A DNA stretch of 64,000 bases from JBEIGE01 sp040382055 (GCA_040382055.1 JBEIGE010000016.1:1-64000), one strand, 5' to 3'; numbered from the stretch's first letter, positions 52,592-61,402 are shown. Numbers and translations: made by a program. The notes: generated by a model from the sequence alone, not told the origin.

Positions 52592-53577
52592 GCGCGGGTG
52601 TCTTTCATGTTCAGTAACTCAGCCACGGATTCCGGGGCTGGATGGAGGTCGGAAATTCGGCCCGCCGCGGCAACCTGACCGGGAACCGCATGACCGACTA
52701 TCCCGGGCAGTTGACGTGCAAGCTTGAGCAAGCGCTCCAGATCAATGCCAGTCTGCATGCCCATTGATTCCAGCATGTGTATGGCATCCTCACTGCAAAT
52801 ATTCCCACTCGCACCGGGTGCATAGGGGCAGCCACCCAGTCCGCCCAGTGAGCCATCAAAACGGACTATGCCCGCCTGCACCGCAGCCAAAACATTGGCT
52901 AAGCCCATGCCACGGGTGTTGTGAAAATGAAGTGTGAGTTGAAGGTCGGGGTGCGAGACCAGCAGACCCCGTTGCAGGGTGTCGACGAGTTGTTTGACCT
53001 GTACCGGATGCGCCATGCCCGTGGTGTCGCAAACGGTGATGCCGCGAGCACCCAGGTCTGCAAAGCGGCGAGCCCATGCCAATACTTCAGCCGGTGATAC
53101 CTCTCCTTCCATGGGGCAGCCAAAGCAACATGACAGGGAGACGTTGACCGGTACCGGTTGGCCAAGGCTGCTGGTGATGGGCGAGTTTGCGACATAACGC
53201 ATCACATCGGAAAGCGCAGAATAGCTCTGGTCCCGATGCATGCGCAAATTGGCCAGGTTGTGAGTTTCAGAAACCGACATCACCAGGTTGAGTTCGTCGG
53301 CGCTGGAGTCAAGGGCGCGCTCGGCACCGCGCAGGTTGGGCACCAAAACCGTGTATTGAACGCCTGGAAAACGGCGAATACGACCCATCACTTCTTCTGA
53401 ATCGCGCAGCATGGGGATGGCTTTCGAAGAAGTGAACGAGGTGACTTCAATTTTGGCGTAACCGCACTGGCTCAGCTCATCTAACAGCGCCACTTTGGAA
53501 TCGGTGGGGATGAAGCTGGGCTCGATCTGAAAACCGTCCCGGGTAGCGACTTCATTAAAGTAAATTCGAGTGCTCAT
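52588..53577 (-). CDS. Hydroxymethylglutaryl-CoA lyase-like protein
   Basis: This HMGL-like TIM-barrel lyase has 329 residues and probably cleaves a 3-hydroxy-3-methylglutaryl-CoA-type substrate. It has NEVATRDGFQIEP at the N-terminus (HMG-CoA lyase has an RDG motif here), the metal ligands in LHFHNTRGMGLANVLAA, and the signature GGLGGCPYAPGASGN with the active-site cysteine. Start ATG 53577 precedes STRIYFNEV; a longer frame from 53610 is unlikely. With a class III CoA-transferase ten bases upstream, the pair may activate and cleave a branched C5/C6 acid; the exact acid cannot be told. Confidence 0.87.
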   Translation of the reverse strand: MSTRIYFNEVATRDGFQIEPSFIPTDSKVALLDELSQCGYAKIEVTSFTSSKAIPMLRDSEEVMGRIRRFPGVQYTVLVPNLRGAERALDSSADELNLVMSVSETHNLANLRMHRDQSYSALSDVMRYVANSPITSSLGQPVPVNVSLSCCFGCPMEGEVSPAEVLAWARRFADLGARGITVCDTTGMAHPVQVKQLVDTLQRGLLVSHPDLQLTLHFHNTRGMGLANVLAAVQAGIVRFDGSLGGLGGCPYAPGASGNICSEDAIHMLESMGMQTGIDLERLLKLARQLPGIVGHAVPGQVAAAGRISDLHPAPESVAELLNMKDTRA

Positions 53578-53587
53578 GGTCGTCAAG

Positions 53588-54805
53588 TCATATTTGATGT
53601 GCGCCAACAATCCCGCGGTCTATCAACAGTTGAATTTGCGCTGCCGATAGCCCCATTTCCCGCAAAACATCCTCACTATCCTGGCCGATGTCCGGCGCAT
53701 TGCTGCGGTGAGAGCCCGGTGTACGGGACAGCTTGGGGCAAACGCCCGGTACCGACAGCGCTGTACCATCGCCCATACGGACAGACTCGATCATTCCCCG
53801 GGCCTTGAAATGCGGGTCGTTTGCAATGTCGGCCACGGTGTAGATCCGGCCTGCCGGGACAGAGGCTTTGTCAAGAGCCGCCAAGACCTCATCAACCGTG
53901 CGTTCAAGTGCCCAATGGCCAATAGCCGCGTCTATCTCGGCGACCCTGAGCACTCGTCCGGCATTGTCAGACAGAGCTGGGTCCTGCCCCAAGTCATCCC
54001 GGCCGATGGAGGTCATCAAACGCTTGAAAATACTGTCGCCATTGCCTGCAATCAGTGCGTAGCCGCCGTCCTTGCACAGGTAGGCGTTGCTCGGGGCAAT
54101 GCCGGGCAGTGCACTGCCCGCCGGTCCGCGCACCGCGCCAAAGGCACTGTATTCCGGCAGCAGGCTTTCCATACAATTGAAGACGGCTTCATAAAGCGCC
54201 ACATCAATCACCTGGCCCAGGCCGGAACTATGCCGCTCTTGCAGGGCCAGCAAAATACCAATAACGCCGTGCAAGGCCGCCAGCGTATCACCGATAGAAA
54301 CACCCACGCGGACCGGCACCCGACCGGGCTCTGCGGTGAGATGACGCAAACCACCCCTGGCCTCGGCGACCACGCCAAAGCCGGGCCGGTCCCGGTACGG
54401 ACCCGTCTGGCCATAGCCGCTGATGCGCAGCATGATCAGGCGCGGGTTGATCTGCTGCAAAACCTCCGGGCCAAGGCCCCAGCCTTCCATGGCATCCGGT
54501 CGAAAGTTCTCGATCAGCACATCAGCATCTCGCACCAGTTGACGAACGATGTCCTGAGCTTCTGCCGTACGCAGATCCAGGGCGAGTGAACGTTTGTTGC
54601 GTGACTGAACCTGCCACCATACCGAGGTGCCGTCTTTGAGCAGACGCCACTGCCGCAAGGGGTCGCCCGTTTTCGGTGTCTCAATTTTGATGACTTCAGC
54701 GCCAAAGTCAGCCAGAGTTTTGGCTGCAAATGGACCGGCAATGAGTTGGCCAAGTTCAAGTACTTTGAGTCCTGACAGGGCCGAAGGTTGAAAGAGGGAG
54801 TTCAT
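53588..54805 (-). CDS. Class III CoA-transferase (CaiB/BaiF family)
   Basis: This 405-residue protein transfers CoA between carboxylic acids. Family features are LKVLELGQLIAGPFAAKTLA at the start, ADVLIENFRPDAMEGWGLG, a catalytic aspartate in SIGDTLAALHGVIGILLAL, and LGQVIDVALYEAVFN. No ribosome-binding site is obvious before ATG 54805. It is the first gene of the CaiB-HMGL-VOC operon. The substrate is unknown; dicarboxylic or branched hydroxyacids are typical of such pairs. Confidence 0.88.
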   Translation of the reverse strand: MNSLFQPSALSGLKVLELGQLIAGPFAAKTLADFGAEVIKIETPKTGDPLRQWRLLKDGTSVWWQVQSRNKRSLALDLRTAEAQDIVRQLVRDADVLIENFRPDAMEGWGLGPEVLQQINPRLIMLRISGYGQTGPYRDRPGFGVVAEARGGLRHLTAEPGRVPVRVGVSIGDTLAALHGVIGILLALQERHSSGLGQVIDVALYEAVFNCMESLLPEYSAFGAVRGPAGSALPGIAPSNAYLCKDGGYALIAGNGDSIFKRLMTSIGRDDLGQDPALSDNAGRVLRVAEIDAAIGHWALERTVDEVLAALDKASVPAGRIYTVADIANDPHFKARGMIESVRMGDGTALSVPGVCPKLSRTPGSHRSNAPDIGQDSEDVLREMGLSAAQIQLLIDRGIVGAHQI

Positions 54806-54861
54806 GAGCGAAGTTTGCCGATGTGTAGACGGCTTGTCTAATGCTTTGTGAGCTGATAAGG

Positions 54862-54878
54862 CTTCGTATTATCCGAAG
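54862..54878. promoter_or_regulatory. 17-base inverted repeat upstream of the CoA-transferase operon
   Basis: CTTCG-TATTATC-CGAAG is a 5-base dyad with a 7-base A/T-rich centre, 57 bases upstream of the CoA-transferase start. It lies in the 256-base gap before ruvC, which otherwise shows no gene. It could be an operator, but the arms are short and chance occurrence is not excluded. Confidence 0.25.
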
Positions 54879-55061
54879 GCGCAAATAATAGGCGTGCGAA
54901 TGAACGTAACTCTGTCGCTTCGGTACACACACCAATGCCTGTTGCCAAGCCCGGCGCGTCTTCCAACCCACGAATTCTTTGGCTTGCGGCCTGACTCAAG
55001 CTGCCCGTCTGTATGCAGTAAAGCCCCAGGCGAATCGACAATAAATCAAATCGCGATAGGT

Positions 55062-55610
55062 TCACCGGCTTCTCCCGGACTTGTACATGCCAGCGCTGGT
55101 GCGCGACAGCTCGGTGCTCTGGGCCAGCCGCGCCAGGGACTGGCCGGCGTGGGCGTGGGTTATGGCAAGGCCCAGCGCGTCTGCGGCATCCGGGCCGGGC
55201 AAACTGGGCAGGTTCAGTAGACGTTTGACCATTTCCTGAACTTGGGTTTTCTGCGCCTTGCCATGTCCCACAACAGCCTGCTTCATTTGCAAAGCGGTGT
55301 ATTCAGCCACGGCAAGGTTGCGGGTGACCAAGGCTGTCACACAGGCTCCTCTTGCCTGACCGAGCAGCAGCGTGGATTGGGGGTTGACGTTGACAAAGAC
55401 GATCTCGACCGAAGCCGCCTCGGGCTGGTAACGTTCCACCACCTCGGTAACGCCTTCAAACAAGACCTTGAGCCGCTGCGGCAGCTCGCCCTTGGCCACA
55501 TGCAAGGTACTGATGGTGCCGCTGGCCACATAGCTCAGCGTATGACCTTGTACGTCGATCACGCCAAAGCCCGTGGTGCGTAGCCCGGGGTCAATACCGA
55601 CGATGCGCAT
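55062..55610 (-). CDS. ruvC: Crossover junction endodeoxyribonuclease RuvC
   Basis: RuvC cuts Holliday junctions moved by RuvAB. The 182-residue product opens with RIVGIDPGLRTTGFGVID (first catalytic Asp), has SVEIVFVNVNPQSTLLLGQA (Glu), and PGPDAADALGLAITHAH (final Asp pair). It overlaps mtgA by one base (TGATG). ruvA and ruvB are not in the window. Confidence 0.96.
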   Translation of the reverse strand: MRIVGIDPGLRTTGFGVIDVQGHTLSYVASGTISTLHVAKGELPQRLKVLFEGVTEVVERYQPEAASVEIVFVNVNPQSTLLLGQARGACVTALVTRNLAVAEYTALQMKQAVVGHGKAQKTQVQEMVKRLLNLPSLPGPDAADALGLAITHAHAGQSLARLAQSTELSRTSAGMYKSGRSR

Positions 55611-56326
55611 CAGGGCAACTCCGCATTCCAGAGCCGGGTGGCAATCACCGCAGAACGCTCGGCCAGATAGCCTGAGTTGGGGAGTTTTTCGAAATACTTG
55701 GGCCGTGGCAGCATCACTGCCAGCCGCGCCGCCTCCAGCGGTGAGAGTTTGGAGGCCGGTTTGCGAAAGTAATGCTGGGCGGCGGCCTCAGCGCCGAAAA
55801 CACCTTCGCCCCATTCAACGTGGTTGAGGTAAATCTCCAAAATACGCCGCTTGCTCAGCAAAACCTCCAGCATGTGCGTCAGTACAAACTCCTGAGCTTT
55901 TCGCCAGAGCGTTCGTTCCCCTGAGAGAAACAGATTTTTTGCCAACTGCTGGGTGATGGTGGAGCCGCCCACCACCTTGGGCGCTTTGGTGCGTAGTTGG
56001 CGGGATGCTTGCGCCTCGGCCCTGGCATTTTTCTGCCAGGCTTTTTCCAGCGCGTCCCAGTCTATACCGTCGTGCACGGCAAAGCCGTCATCCTCGGAAG
56101 CAATTACCGCCCGTTTCAGATGATCCGAGATGTGTTCGTAGTCCACCCACTGTTGCCGCCATCGCAGGGCATCTTTGGTGCTCAAAAGTCGCCAGGCTTC
56201 AGAGCGTTCAAAGGTGGTGGATTGGGGGGCGACTGTGGTCATCAAGGCAATACGCGCCAGGAAAAAAACTTGCAAACCGGCCAATGCACACAGCAGTATC
56301 AAAATCCAACGCAAAAGTGGCTTCAT
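55610..56326 (-). CDS. mtgA: Monofunctional biosynthetic peptidoglycan transglycosylase MtgA
   Basis: MtgA polymerises glycan strands from lipid II without transpeptidase activity. The 238-residue protein has an N-terminal membrane anchor (WILILLCALAGLQVFFLARI) and a GT51 domain with ASEDDGFAVHDGIDWDALEK (catalytic Glu), GGSTITQQLAKNLFLSGERT and KRRILEIYLNHVEWGEGVFG. It stands 13 bases after the TonB-like gene in the rnb-tonB-mtgA-ruvC run. Confidence 0.95.
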   Translation of the reverse strand: MKPLLRWILILLCALAGLQVFFLARIALMTTVAPQSTTFERSEAWRLLSTKDALRWRQQWVDYEHISDHLKRAVIASEDDGFAVHDGIDWDALEKAWQKNARAEAQASRQLRTKAPKVVGGSTITQQLAKNLFLSGERTLWRKAQEFVLTHMLEVLLSKRRILEIYLNHVEWGEGVFGAEAAAQHYFRKPASKLSPLEAARLAVMLPRPKYFEKLPNSGYLAERSAVIATRLWNAELP

Positions 56327-56339
56327 GGAGGGTGGGCCT

Positions 56340-57203
56340 TTAACGGTTGGTTACCCGGGTCTCGAGGACTTCGTCGCGTGAGAAGCGAAACCGGGAGACC
56401 ACCACGATCTGATCGGCCTGAGCGCGCATGGCTGGGCTGAAGGTTCCGAACGGCGCAGCACTTCTGGCAATACTTTCTGCTCGTTTGTCCAGCGCGAGGT
56501 TGCCCGAGCTTTCAACAACTTCGGTGCTCAAAATCTGGCCGGTATGGTTCACGGTGACCACCATGGTCAGTTCGCCATACAGTTTTTTGCCTCCTGCTTC
56601 AGGGAAGTTGTCTGTACCTTTGTCCTCAATGGCGCGGCGCAGGTTGTTGTAGTAAATGGCGTACACCGCTTCGCGAGTGGACGGGCTGATGTAGCGCTTT
56701 TTCGGCTGTGTATTTTCTTCGATGATGCGACGCTCAATCTCAGCCAGCAGTTTGATCAGCTGTCGCCGCTTTTCGTCCTGTGCCGTGTCTACGGCAGAGA
56801 CGTTGGGCTGTAGGAGGTCGGGCTTGGGCAGGGCTGCAATTTGCGCACGCACTTGTGCCAGCAACAGGGTTTGCTGGTTTTGCAGGGTGTTGATGCGTTT
56901 ATGGGTTTCATCGGTTACAGCGTCGCCGTTATCTGCCATCGCAGATGACGGCAGCGGGCTGGTGGAACGTCCGGTGTCTGCTTCGCCTCCGCCTGCCAAC
57001 GAGGTTTGGGCAACGGCCCGGGCCTTGCCCTTCTCAGGGCGGTCCTTGGTCCGTGCATTGACCAGCACCACTTCCAGGGGGGTGTCCTGGAAAACCCGGT
57101 TGAACGACTCAGGGTCTACAAAACGAACCGTCAGCAGACTGGCATGCACGGCAATGGATATGCCAAGTGCAATCTGCAGGGTGCTGAAATGACGCAGGTT
57201 CAC
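56340..57203 (-). CDS. TonB-family energy-transducer-like protein
   Basis: This 287-residue protein has an N-terminal membrane helix (LQIALGISIAVHASLLTVRF), a periplasmic linker with a coiled coil (about residues 100-165), and a C-terminal TonB domain (YGELTMVVTVNHTGQILSTE, then VVESSGNLALDKRAESIARS). The proline-rich rod usual in TonB is poor here. No exbB or exbD lies nearby, so it may be a TonB-like protein with a different partner. The start is GTG 57203, overlapping the rnb stop by four bases. Confidence 0.82.
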   Translation of the reverse strand: MNLRHFSTLQIALGISIAVHASLLTVRFVDPESFNRVFQDTPLEVVLVNARTKDRPEKGKARAVAQTSLAGGGEADTGRSTSPLPSSAMADNGDAVTDETHKRINTLQNQQTLLLAQVRAQIAALPKPDLLQPNVSAVDTAQDEKRRQLIKLLAEIERRIIEENTQPKKRYISPSTREAVYAIYYNNLRRAIEDKGTDNFPEAGGKKLYGELTMVVTVNHTGQILSTEVVESSGNLALDKRAESIARSAAPFGTFSPAMRAQADQIVVVSRFRFSRDEVLETRVTNR

Positions 57204-59290
57204 GGGTGAGGATCATCCCCATCTGGCGACGGCTCCAAGGTCATGTCGATGGAGATCGGGCCGGCAGCCGGCTGTTGATCCTCATCTTCGCCATCGTCGT
57301 GTTGCGAGCTGCCATCCGAATCCCCGTTGGTCAGATCCAGCCGTTCAATCACGGTGCCCATGACATCCAGGGACACTTCGTCAATGTCGCCCAGTCGAAC
57401 GCGCACTTTGGCGCCGCGCGGTAAATCTTTAGCGCCCAATACTCCCAATACCAAAGGCAGGTTGTCAGCACGGGCCATATTTTCTTTGAATAGCGTGGCT
57501 ACCAATTCGGTGACACCCTGTTGCTCAAGGTATTTCAGGGTCCAAAAACGCTCCATGGCAGCTTGGTAGCCGGTATAGGCGCTGTAGGTGGCATCGAAGT
57601 TGGAAATGATGGCAAACAGATGGGCATCTTTGGGCTTGAACGGCGCGGCCAGCGCAGCGGTTTTGCCATGGCGGGCGCAGGCAATGATCTGCCACTGGTT
57701 GACCAGGTCGGTGTAGCGTCGTAGCGGCGAGGTGCTCCAGGCATAGCTTTTGACACCAATCCCGGCATGCGGCAGTGCCTTGGTACCCATGCGAACCTTC
57801 ACGCCGGGTGCCAGGCTGGCTTGACTGCGGTAGATACCAGGTAAGCCATGCTCGGCCAGCCACTGCCCCCAGGTGCTGTTGGCCAAAATCATGGCCTCTG
57901 CCACCATCAGGTCTAGCGGCGCGCCGCGTTGGCGGACGCTGATCTGCACCTGCTCCTGGCCGGTTGGCTCCCGGTGGTCGTTGCCCACCAGCCTGAAGTT
58001 GTAGTCCGGCCGGTTGAAGGTCTCGGGTTTGCCCCGCACCTCTTCTCTGGCCGCTTTCAGGTTTTTTGCCAAACGATACAAAAATGATAGCTGACTATGT
58101 AAATCAGGCAAGGGCTCACGCGCATTTTTATCAATAGCGGCAGTGTCAGTGTCGGCCAGTGCCAGCCATTCAACGGTGACAACCTCATCTAGCTGGTCAT
58201 GCCGCAGGTTGTGCGCAATCGGCACCCGCTCAAGCCGGGTGTCAGTGGCAATGATCTCCAGGGTGTCCTCGTTGATGGCCACATACAAAGACACGGCAGC
58301 GCAGTCACGCCCCGCCATCAGGGTAAAGCGTTGCACCACCTCGTCAGGCAGCATGGTGATTTTGAAGCCCGGCATGTACACGGTAGAAAGCCGCTGACTG
58401 CCCAACTGGTCTATCGGGTCACCGCGCTGCACGGCCAGACCCGGAGCAGCAATGTGAATGCCCAGAGTCACCGTGCCCGAGCCCAGCCCAGACACCGATA
58501 AGGCGTCATCAATCTCGGTGGTGGCGGAGTCGTCGATTGAAAACGCCTGCACCTCGGCCAGTGGCAAATCATCGTATGGTTGTAGGCCAGGTTGCTCAAG
58601 TGCGCCGGAAGAAACGGGAAACTTGAAGCCCTTGGGAAAGTTTTCGAACAAAAAACGCTGCCAGTGAAACTGGTAGGGAGAGTCTATGGCCCCCACCTTC
58701 TGCAGCAAATCCAGCGGCGCAGTCTGGGTCGCGCGTGAGGCCTCGGCCACCGCCTTGTACTCAGGTGCGTTTTTGTCGGGCCGGAACAGAATTTTGTAGA
58801 GCTGCTCGCGAACCGGTGCGGGGCACAGCCCTTGTGCCAGCTCAGCAGCCCAGGCCTGGATCAGCTCCTGAGTGAGCTTTTTCTTTTCAATTGCGAGCAA
58901 TGCCTGAGCCAGGATATCGGCCGCTGCCTTGCGAAAACGCCCTTTGCCAGCCCGGCGGAAATAATGCGGTGATTCAAATAGCCTGAACAAGGCTGCGGCT
59001 TGCTGCTCCACCGTGGGCGGGTCAGAAAAGTAAACCCCGGCAAACTCGCTAAATCCAAATTCATCCTCAGGCGCAAATTCCCAGGCCAGTTCCAGCTCAA
59101 TGGTCAGGCTCAGAGCCTGGGCGGCTGCAATCAGTTGATTGGGTGCCGGTTTGTCAAAGCGCAGCAGGCCGTTGGCAGACTTCACCTTGACCCGTTTACC
59201 GCTCTCTAACTCAACCTGTGCTGAAGCATCCGTCTCGGACAATACGCGACCGGCCAGAAACTTGCCGGCTTCTTCAAAAAGTAAAAACAT
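57200..59290 (-). CDS. RNB-domain exoribonuclease (RNase II/R family)
   Basis: This 3'-5' exoribonuclease has 696 residues. An N-terminal cold-shock-like region is followed by the RNB catalytic domain with AFSIDDSATTEIDDALSVSG, which contains the metal-binding aspartates, and further RNB segments (YMPGFKITMLPDEVVQRFTL, YAWSTSPLRRYTDLVNQWQI). A short S1-like C-terminal domain ends in an acidic tail. A copy of the short repeat (58081-58130) lies inside the gene and encodes NAREPLPDLHSQLSFLYRL. It heads the rnb-tonB-mtgA-ruvC operon and is divergent from rodA. Confidence 0.92.
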   Translation of the reverse strand: MFLLFEEAGKFLAGRVLSETDASAQVELESGKRVKVKSANGLLRFDKPAPNQLIAAAQALSLTIELELAWEFAPEDEFGFSEFAGVYFSDPPTVEQQAAALFRLFESPHYFRRAGKGRFRKAAADILAQALLAIEKKKLTQELIQAWAAELAQGLCPAPVREQLYKILFRPDKNAPEYKAVAEASRATQTAPLDLLQKVGAIDSPYQFHWQRFLFENFPKGFKFPVSSGALEQPGLQPYDDLPLAEVQAFSIDDSATTEIDDALSVSGLGSGTVTLGIHIAAPGLAVQRGDPIDQLGSQRLSTVYMPGFKITMLPDEVVQRFTLMAGRDCAAVSLYVAINEDTLEIIATDTRLERVPIAHNLRHDQLDEVVTVEWLALADTDTAAIDKNAREPLPDLHSQLSFLYRLAKNLKAAREEVRGKPETFNRPDYNFRLVGNDHREPTGQEQVQISVRQRGAPLDLMVAEAMILANSTWGQWLAEHGLPGIYRSQASLAPGVKVRMGTKALPHAGIGVKSYAWSTSPLRRYTDLVNQWQIIACARHGKTAALAAPFKPKDAHLFAIISNFDATYSAYTGYQAAMERFWTLKYLEQQGVTELVATLFKENMARADNLPLVLGVLGAKDLPRGAKVRVRLGDIDEVSLDVMGTVIERLDLTNGDSDGSSQHDDGEDEDQQPAAGPISIDMTLEPSPDGDDPHP
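58081..58130 (+). repeat. Intragenic copy of ATAGCTG-N16-AAGGGC repeat (in the RNB gene)
   Basis: ATAGCTG (58087-58093), exactly 16 bases, AAGGGC (58110-58115) and ATTT (58123-58126) reproduce the core seen in rlmI and dapF. It is antisense to the RNB gene but is read through in frame without a stop. Confidence 0.7.
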
Positions 59291-59357
59291 GGGGAGATTG
59301 TCCCATGGGTACTTTCCTCAGAGCGTGCTGGATTCTTCTGCCGGATAATCGCCCACC

Positions 59358-60512
59358 ATGCCTGTTGTTTTTCAACGTCCGCCGTTTTATATACGCGCTT
59401 TTTCCTTGTTGCGAGGCTTTGATGGGCCGCTGGCTTTTGCCGTGTTTTTACTGGTGTGTGCCGGGATGTTGACCATGTATTCCTCCGGCTTTGACCACGG
59501 TACCCGGTTTATGGATCACGGCCGCAATATGCTCATTGCCGGTTTCATCATGTTTGTGGTGGCACAAATTCCACCGCAGCGTCTGATGAATCTGGCCGTG
59601 CCCTTGTATGTGGCAGGTGTCGCCCTGCTGATTGCGGTGGCCATCTTCGGCATTACCAAAAAGGGAGCGCGGCGCTGGATCAATATCGGCATCACCATCC
59701 AGCCCAGTGAAATCCTGAAAATCGGCATGCCCCTCATGCTGGCCTGGTGGTTCCAGAAACGCGAGGGGCAGATGCGACCGTTAGATTTTTTAGTCGCGAC
59801 GCTCTTGCTGGCTGTTCCGGTTGTCCTGATCCTCAAGCAACCGGATCTGGGAACCTCGCTGCTGGTTCTGGCGGCCGGCTTGTCGGTGATCTTTTTTGCT
59901 GGCCTGAGCTGGAAATGGGTCCTTCCCCCGGTGGTACTGGGCGTCGTGGGCATTGTCCTGCTTGTTTTCTTTGAGCCCGAGTTATGTGCTGAGGGAGTTC
60001 GCTGGGGGGTGCTGCGGGATTATCAGCAACAGCGTATTTGCACTTTGCTAGACCCCACGCGTGACCCCTTGGGCAAAGGCTTTCACATCATTCAAGGCAT
60101 GATTGCCATCGGCTCCGGTGGTTTTTTTGGCAAGGGATTCATGCAGGGCACACAGACCCATCTGGAATTTATCCCCGAGCGCACCACCGATTTTATTTTT
60201 GCGGCTTACGCAGAAGAGTTCGGCTTGTTTGGCAACCTCTTGCTGATTGCCGCTTTCATCTTCCTTATTTTGCGCGGCCTGACTATCGCCTTGCAGGCGT
60301 CCACCCTTTTTTCGCGCCTGCTGGCCGCCAGCGTCACCATGATTTTCTTCACCTACGCCTTTGTCAATATGGGCATGGTTAGCGGAATTTTGCCGGTGGT
60401 GGGCGTGCCACTTCCCTTCATCAGCTATGGCGGCACGGCCATGGTGACTTTGGGGATGGGGCTGGGAATTTTGATGTCGATTGCCAAGGCCAAACGGCTG
60501 GTTCAGTCATGA
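59358..60512 (+). CDS. rodA: Rod-shape-determining SEDS glycosyltransferase RodA
   Basis: RodA polymerises lateral-wall peptidoglycan with PBP2. The 384-residue protein has about ten membrane segments and the RodA/SEDS motifs GITKKGARRWINIGITIQPS, LKQPDLGTSLLVLAAG, GTQTHLEFIPERTTDFIFAA and LPFISYGGTAMVTLG. The TQTHLEFIPERTTDF segment separates it from FtsW, encoded at 37806. Its usual neighbours mreBCD and mrdA are not upstream; the divergent rnb gene is. It overlaps the next gene by four bases. Confidence 0.95.
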   Translation: MPVVFQRPPFYIRAFSLLRGFDGPLAFAVFLLVCAGMLTMYSSGFDHGTRFMDHGRNMLIAGFIMFVVAQIPPQRLMNLAVPLYVAGVALLIAVAIFGITKKGARRWINIGITIQPSEILKIGMPLMLAWWFQKREGQMRPLDFLVATLLLAVPVVLILKQPDLGTSLLVLAAGLSVIFFAGLSWKWVLPPVVLGVVGIVLLVFFEPELCAEGVRWGVLRDYQQQRICTLLDPTRDPLGKGFHIIQGMIAIGSGGFFGKGFMQGTQTHLEFIPERTTDFIFAAYAEEFGLFGNLLLIAAFIFLILRGLTIALQASTLFSRLLAASVTMIFFTYAFVNMGMVSGILPVVGVPLPFISYGGTAMVTLGMGLGILMSIAKAKRLVQS

Positions 60513-61393
60513 AGCCTCTGCCAGATCATTTCCCGGTGGCGGTGGTGGGTGTCGGCAATATGGGTGCCGCAATAGCTGCCAACCTGTTGGCCCGGGGCTG
60601 GACAGTTCATGTGCATGATGTGATCGAGACGCGAACACGTGATTTGGTGCCTTTTGGGGCTTTTGCCCATGCCAGTCCCTCTGATGCAGCTATGAATAGC
60701 GTAGCACTTATTGTGTGCGTTGTAGATGCGCCGCAGTGCGAGGCCGTGTTGTTTGGTGTTGACGGTGTGGCTCATGCCATGCAGCCCGGCCAGATGGTGA
60801 TGCTGTGCCCCACGCTGTCGCCAGAAGATGTTGCTTCTTTGGCGCACCGCTTGCAGTCGCGTGGGCTGCATGTGATCGATGCCCCCATGTCTGGTGGCCC
60901 GGCACGCGCCCGGGACGGCAGCATGAGCCTCATGGTGGCTTGTGACAACGCAGTGTTTGATGAGTTCAGCGCCTTGATTTACGCGCTTTCCACCAAGGTG
61001 TTTCGCATTGGCGAGCGTGTGGGTGACGGGGCCCGGACCAAGTTGGTGAACAACCTGGCTGCCGGCATTAATCTGGTGGCTGCGGCCGAAGTGATGGCCA
61101 TGGCGCAGCGCATGGGCCTGGATTTGCCCACCACCCTGGACGTGATTGAGCAATCGAGCGGTCAGAGTTGGATCGGTTCAGACCGGATAAGGCGTGCCAT
61201 TACCGGGGATTACGCGCCCCGCGCCCACATGACCTTGCTGGAAAAAGACACTCGCCTGGCGGTGGCGGCGGCGCAACAAGTGGGCTTTGTCGGTCCTTTG
61301 GGGCCGGCCGCCAGAGACGCTTTTGCCCAAGCCAGCGCTTCTGGATTGGCCGAGATGGACGACGCGGCCTTGTTGAAATGGCTTACGCCCTAA
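60509..61393 (+). CDS. Beta-hydroxyacid dehydrogenase (3-hydroxyisobutyrate dehydrogenase family)
   Basis: This 294-residue NAD(P)-dependent oxidoreductase has the nucleotide loop VAVVGVGNMGAAIAANLLAR, substrate motif DAPMSGGPARARDGSMSLMV, and the catalytic lysine in GARTKLVNNLAAGINLVAAA. It is a paralogue of GlxR at 48466, but its context (after rodA) gives no clue to the substrate. A degenerate copy of the short repeat at 60660-60700 encodes SPSDAAMNSVALI in the nucleotide-binding domain. The start overlaps the rodA stop. Confidence 0.87.
   Translation: MKPLPDHFPVAVVGVGNMGAAIAANLLARGWTVHVHDVIETRTRDLVPFGAFAHASPSDAAMNSVALIVCVVDAPQCEAVLFGVDGVAHAMQPGQMVMLCPTLSPEDVASLAHRLQSRGLHVIDAPMSGGPARARDGSMSLMVACDNAVFDEFSALIYALSTKVFRIGERVGDGARTKLVNNLAAGINLVAAAEVMAMAQRMGLDLPTTLDVIEQSSGQSWIGSDRIRRAITGDYAPRAHMTLLEKDTRLAVAAAQQVGFVGPLGPAARDAFAQASASGLAEMDDAALLKWLTP
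60660..60700 (-). repeat. Degenerate intragenic copy of ATAGCTG-N16-AAGGGC repeat (in the dehydrogenase gene)
   Basis: On the minus strand: ATAGCTG (60693 down to 60687), exactly 16 bases, then ATGGGC, a 5 of 6 match to AAGGGC. The spacing equals that of the other three copies, which is the main reason to include it. Confidence 0.5.
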
Positions 61394-61402
61394 AATGAAC
61401 TC

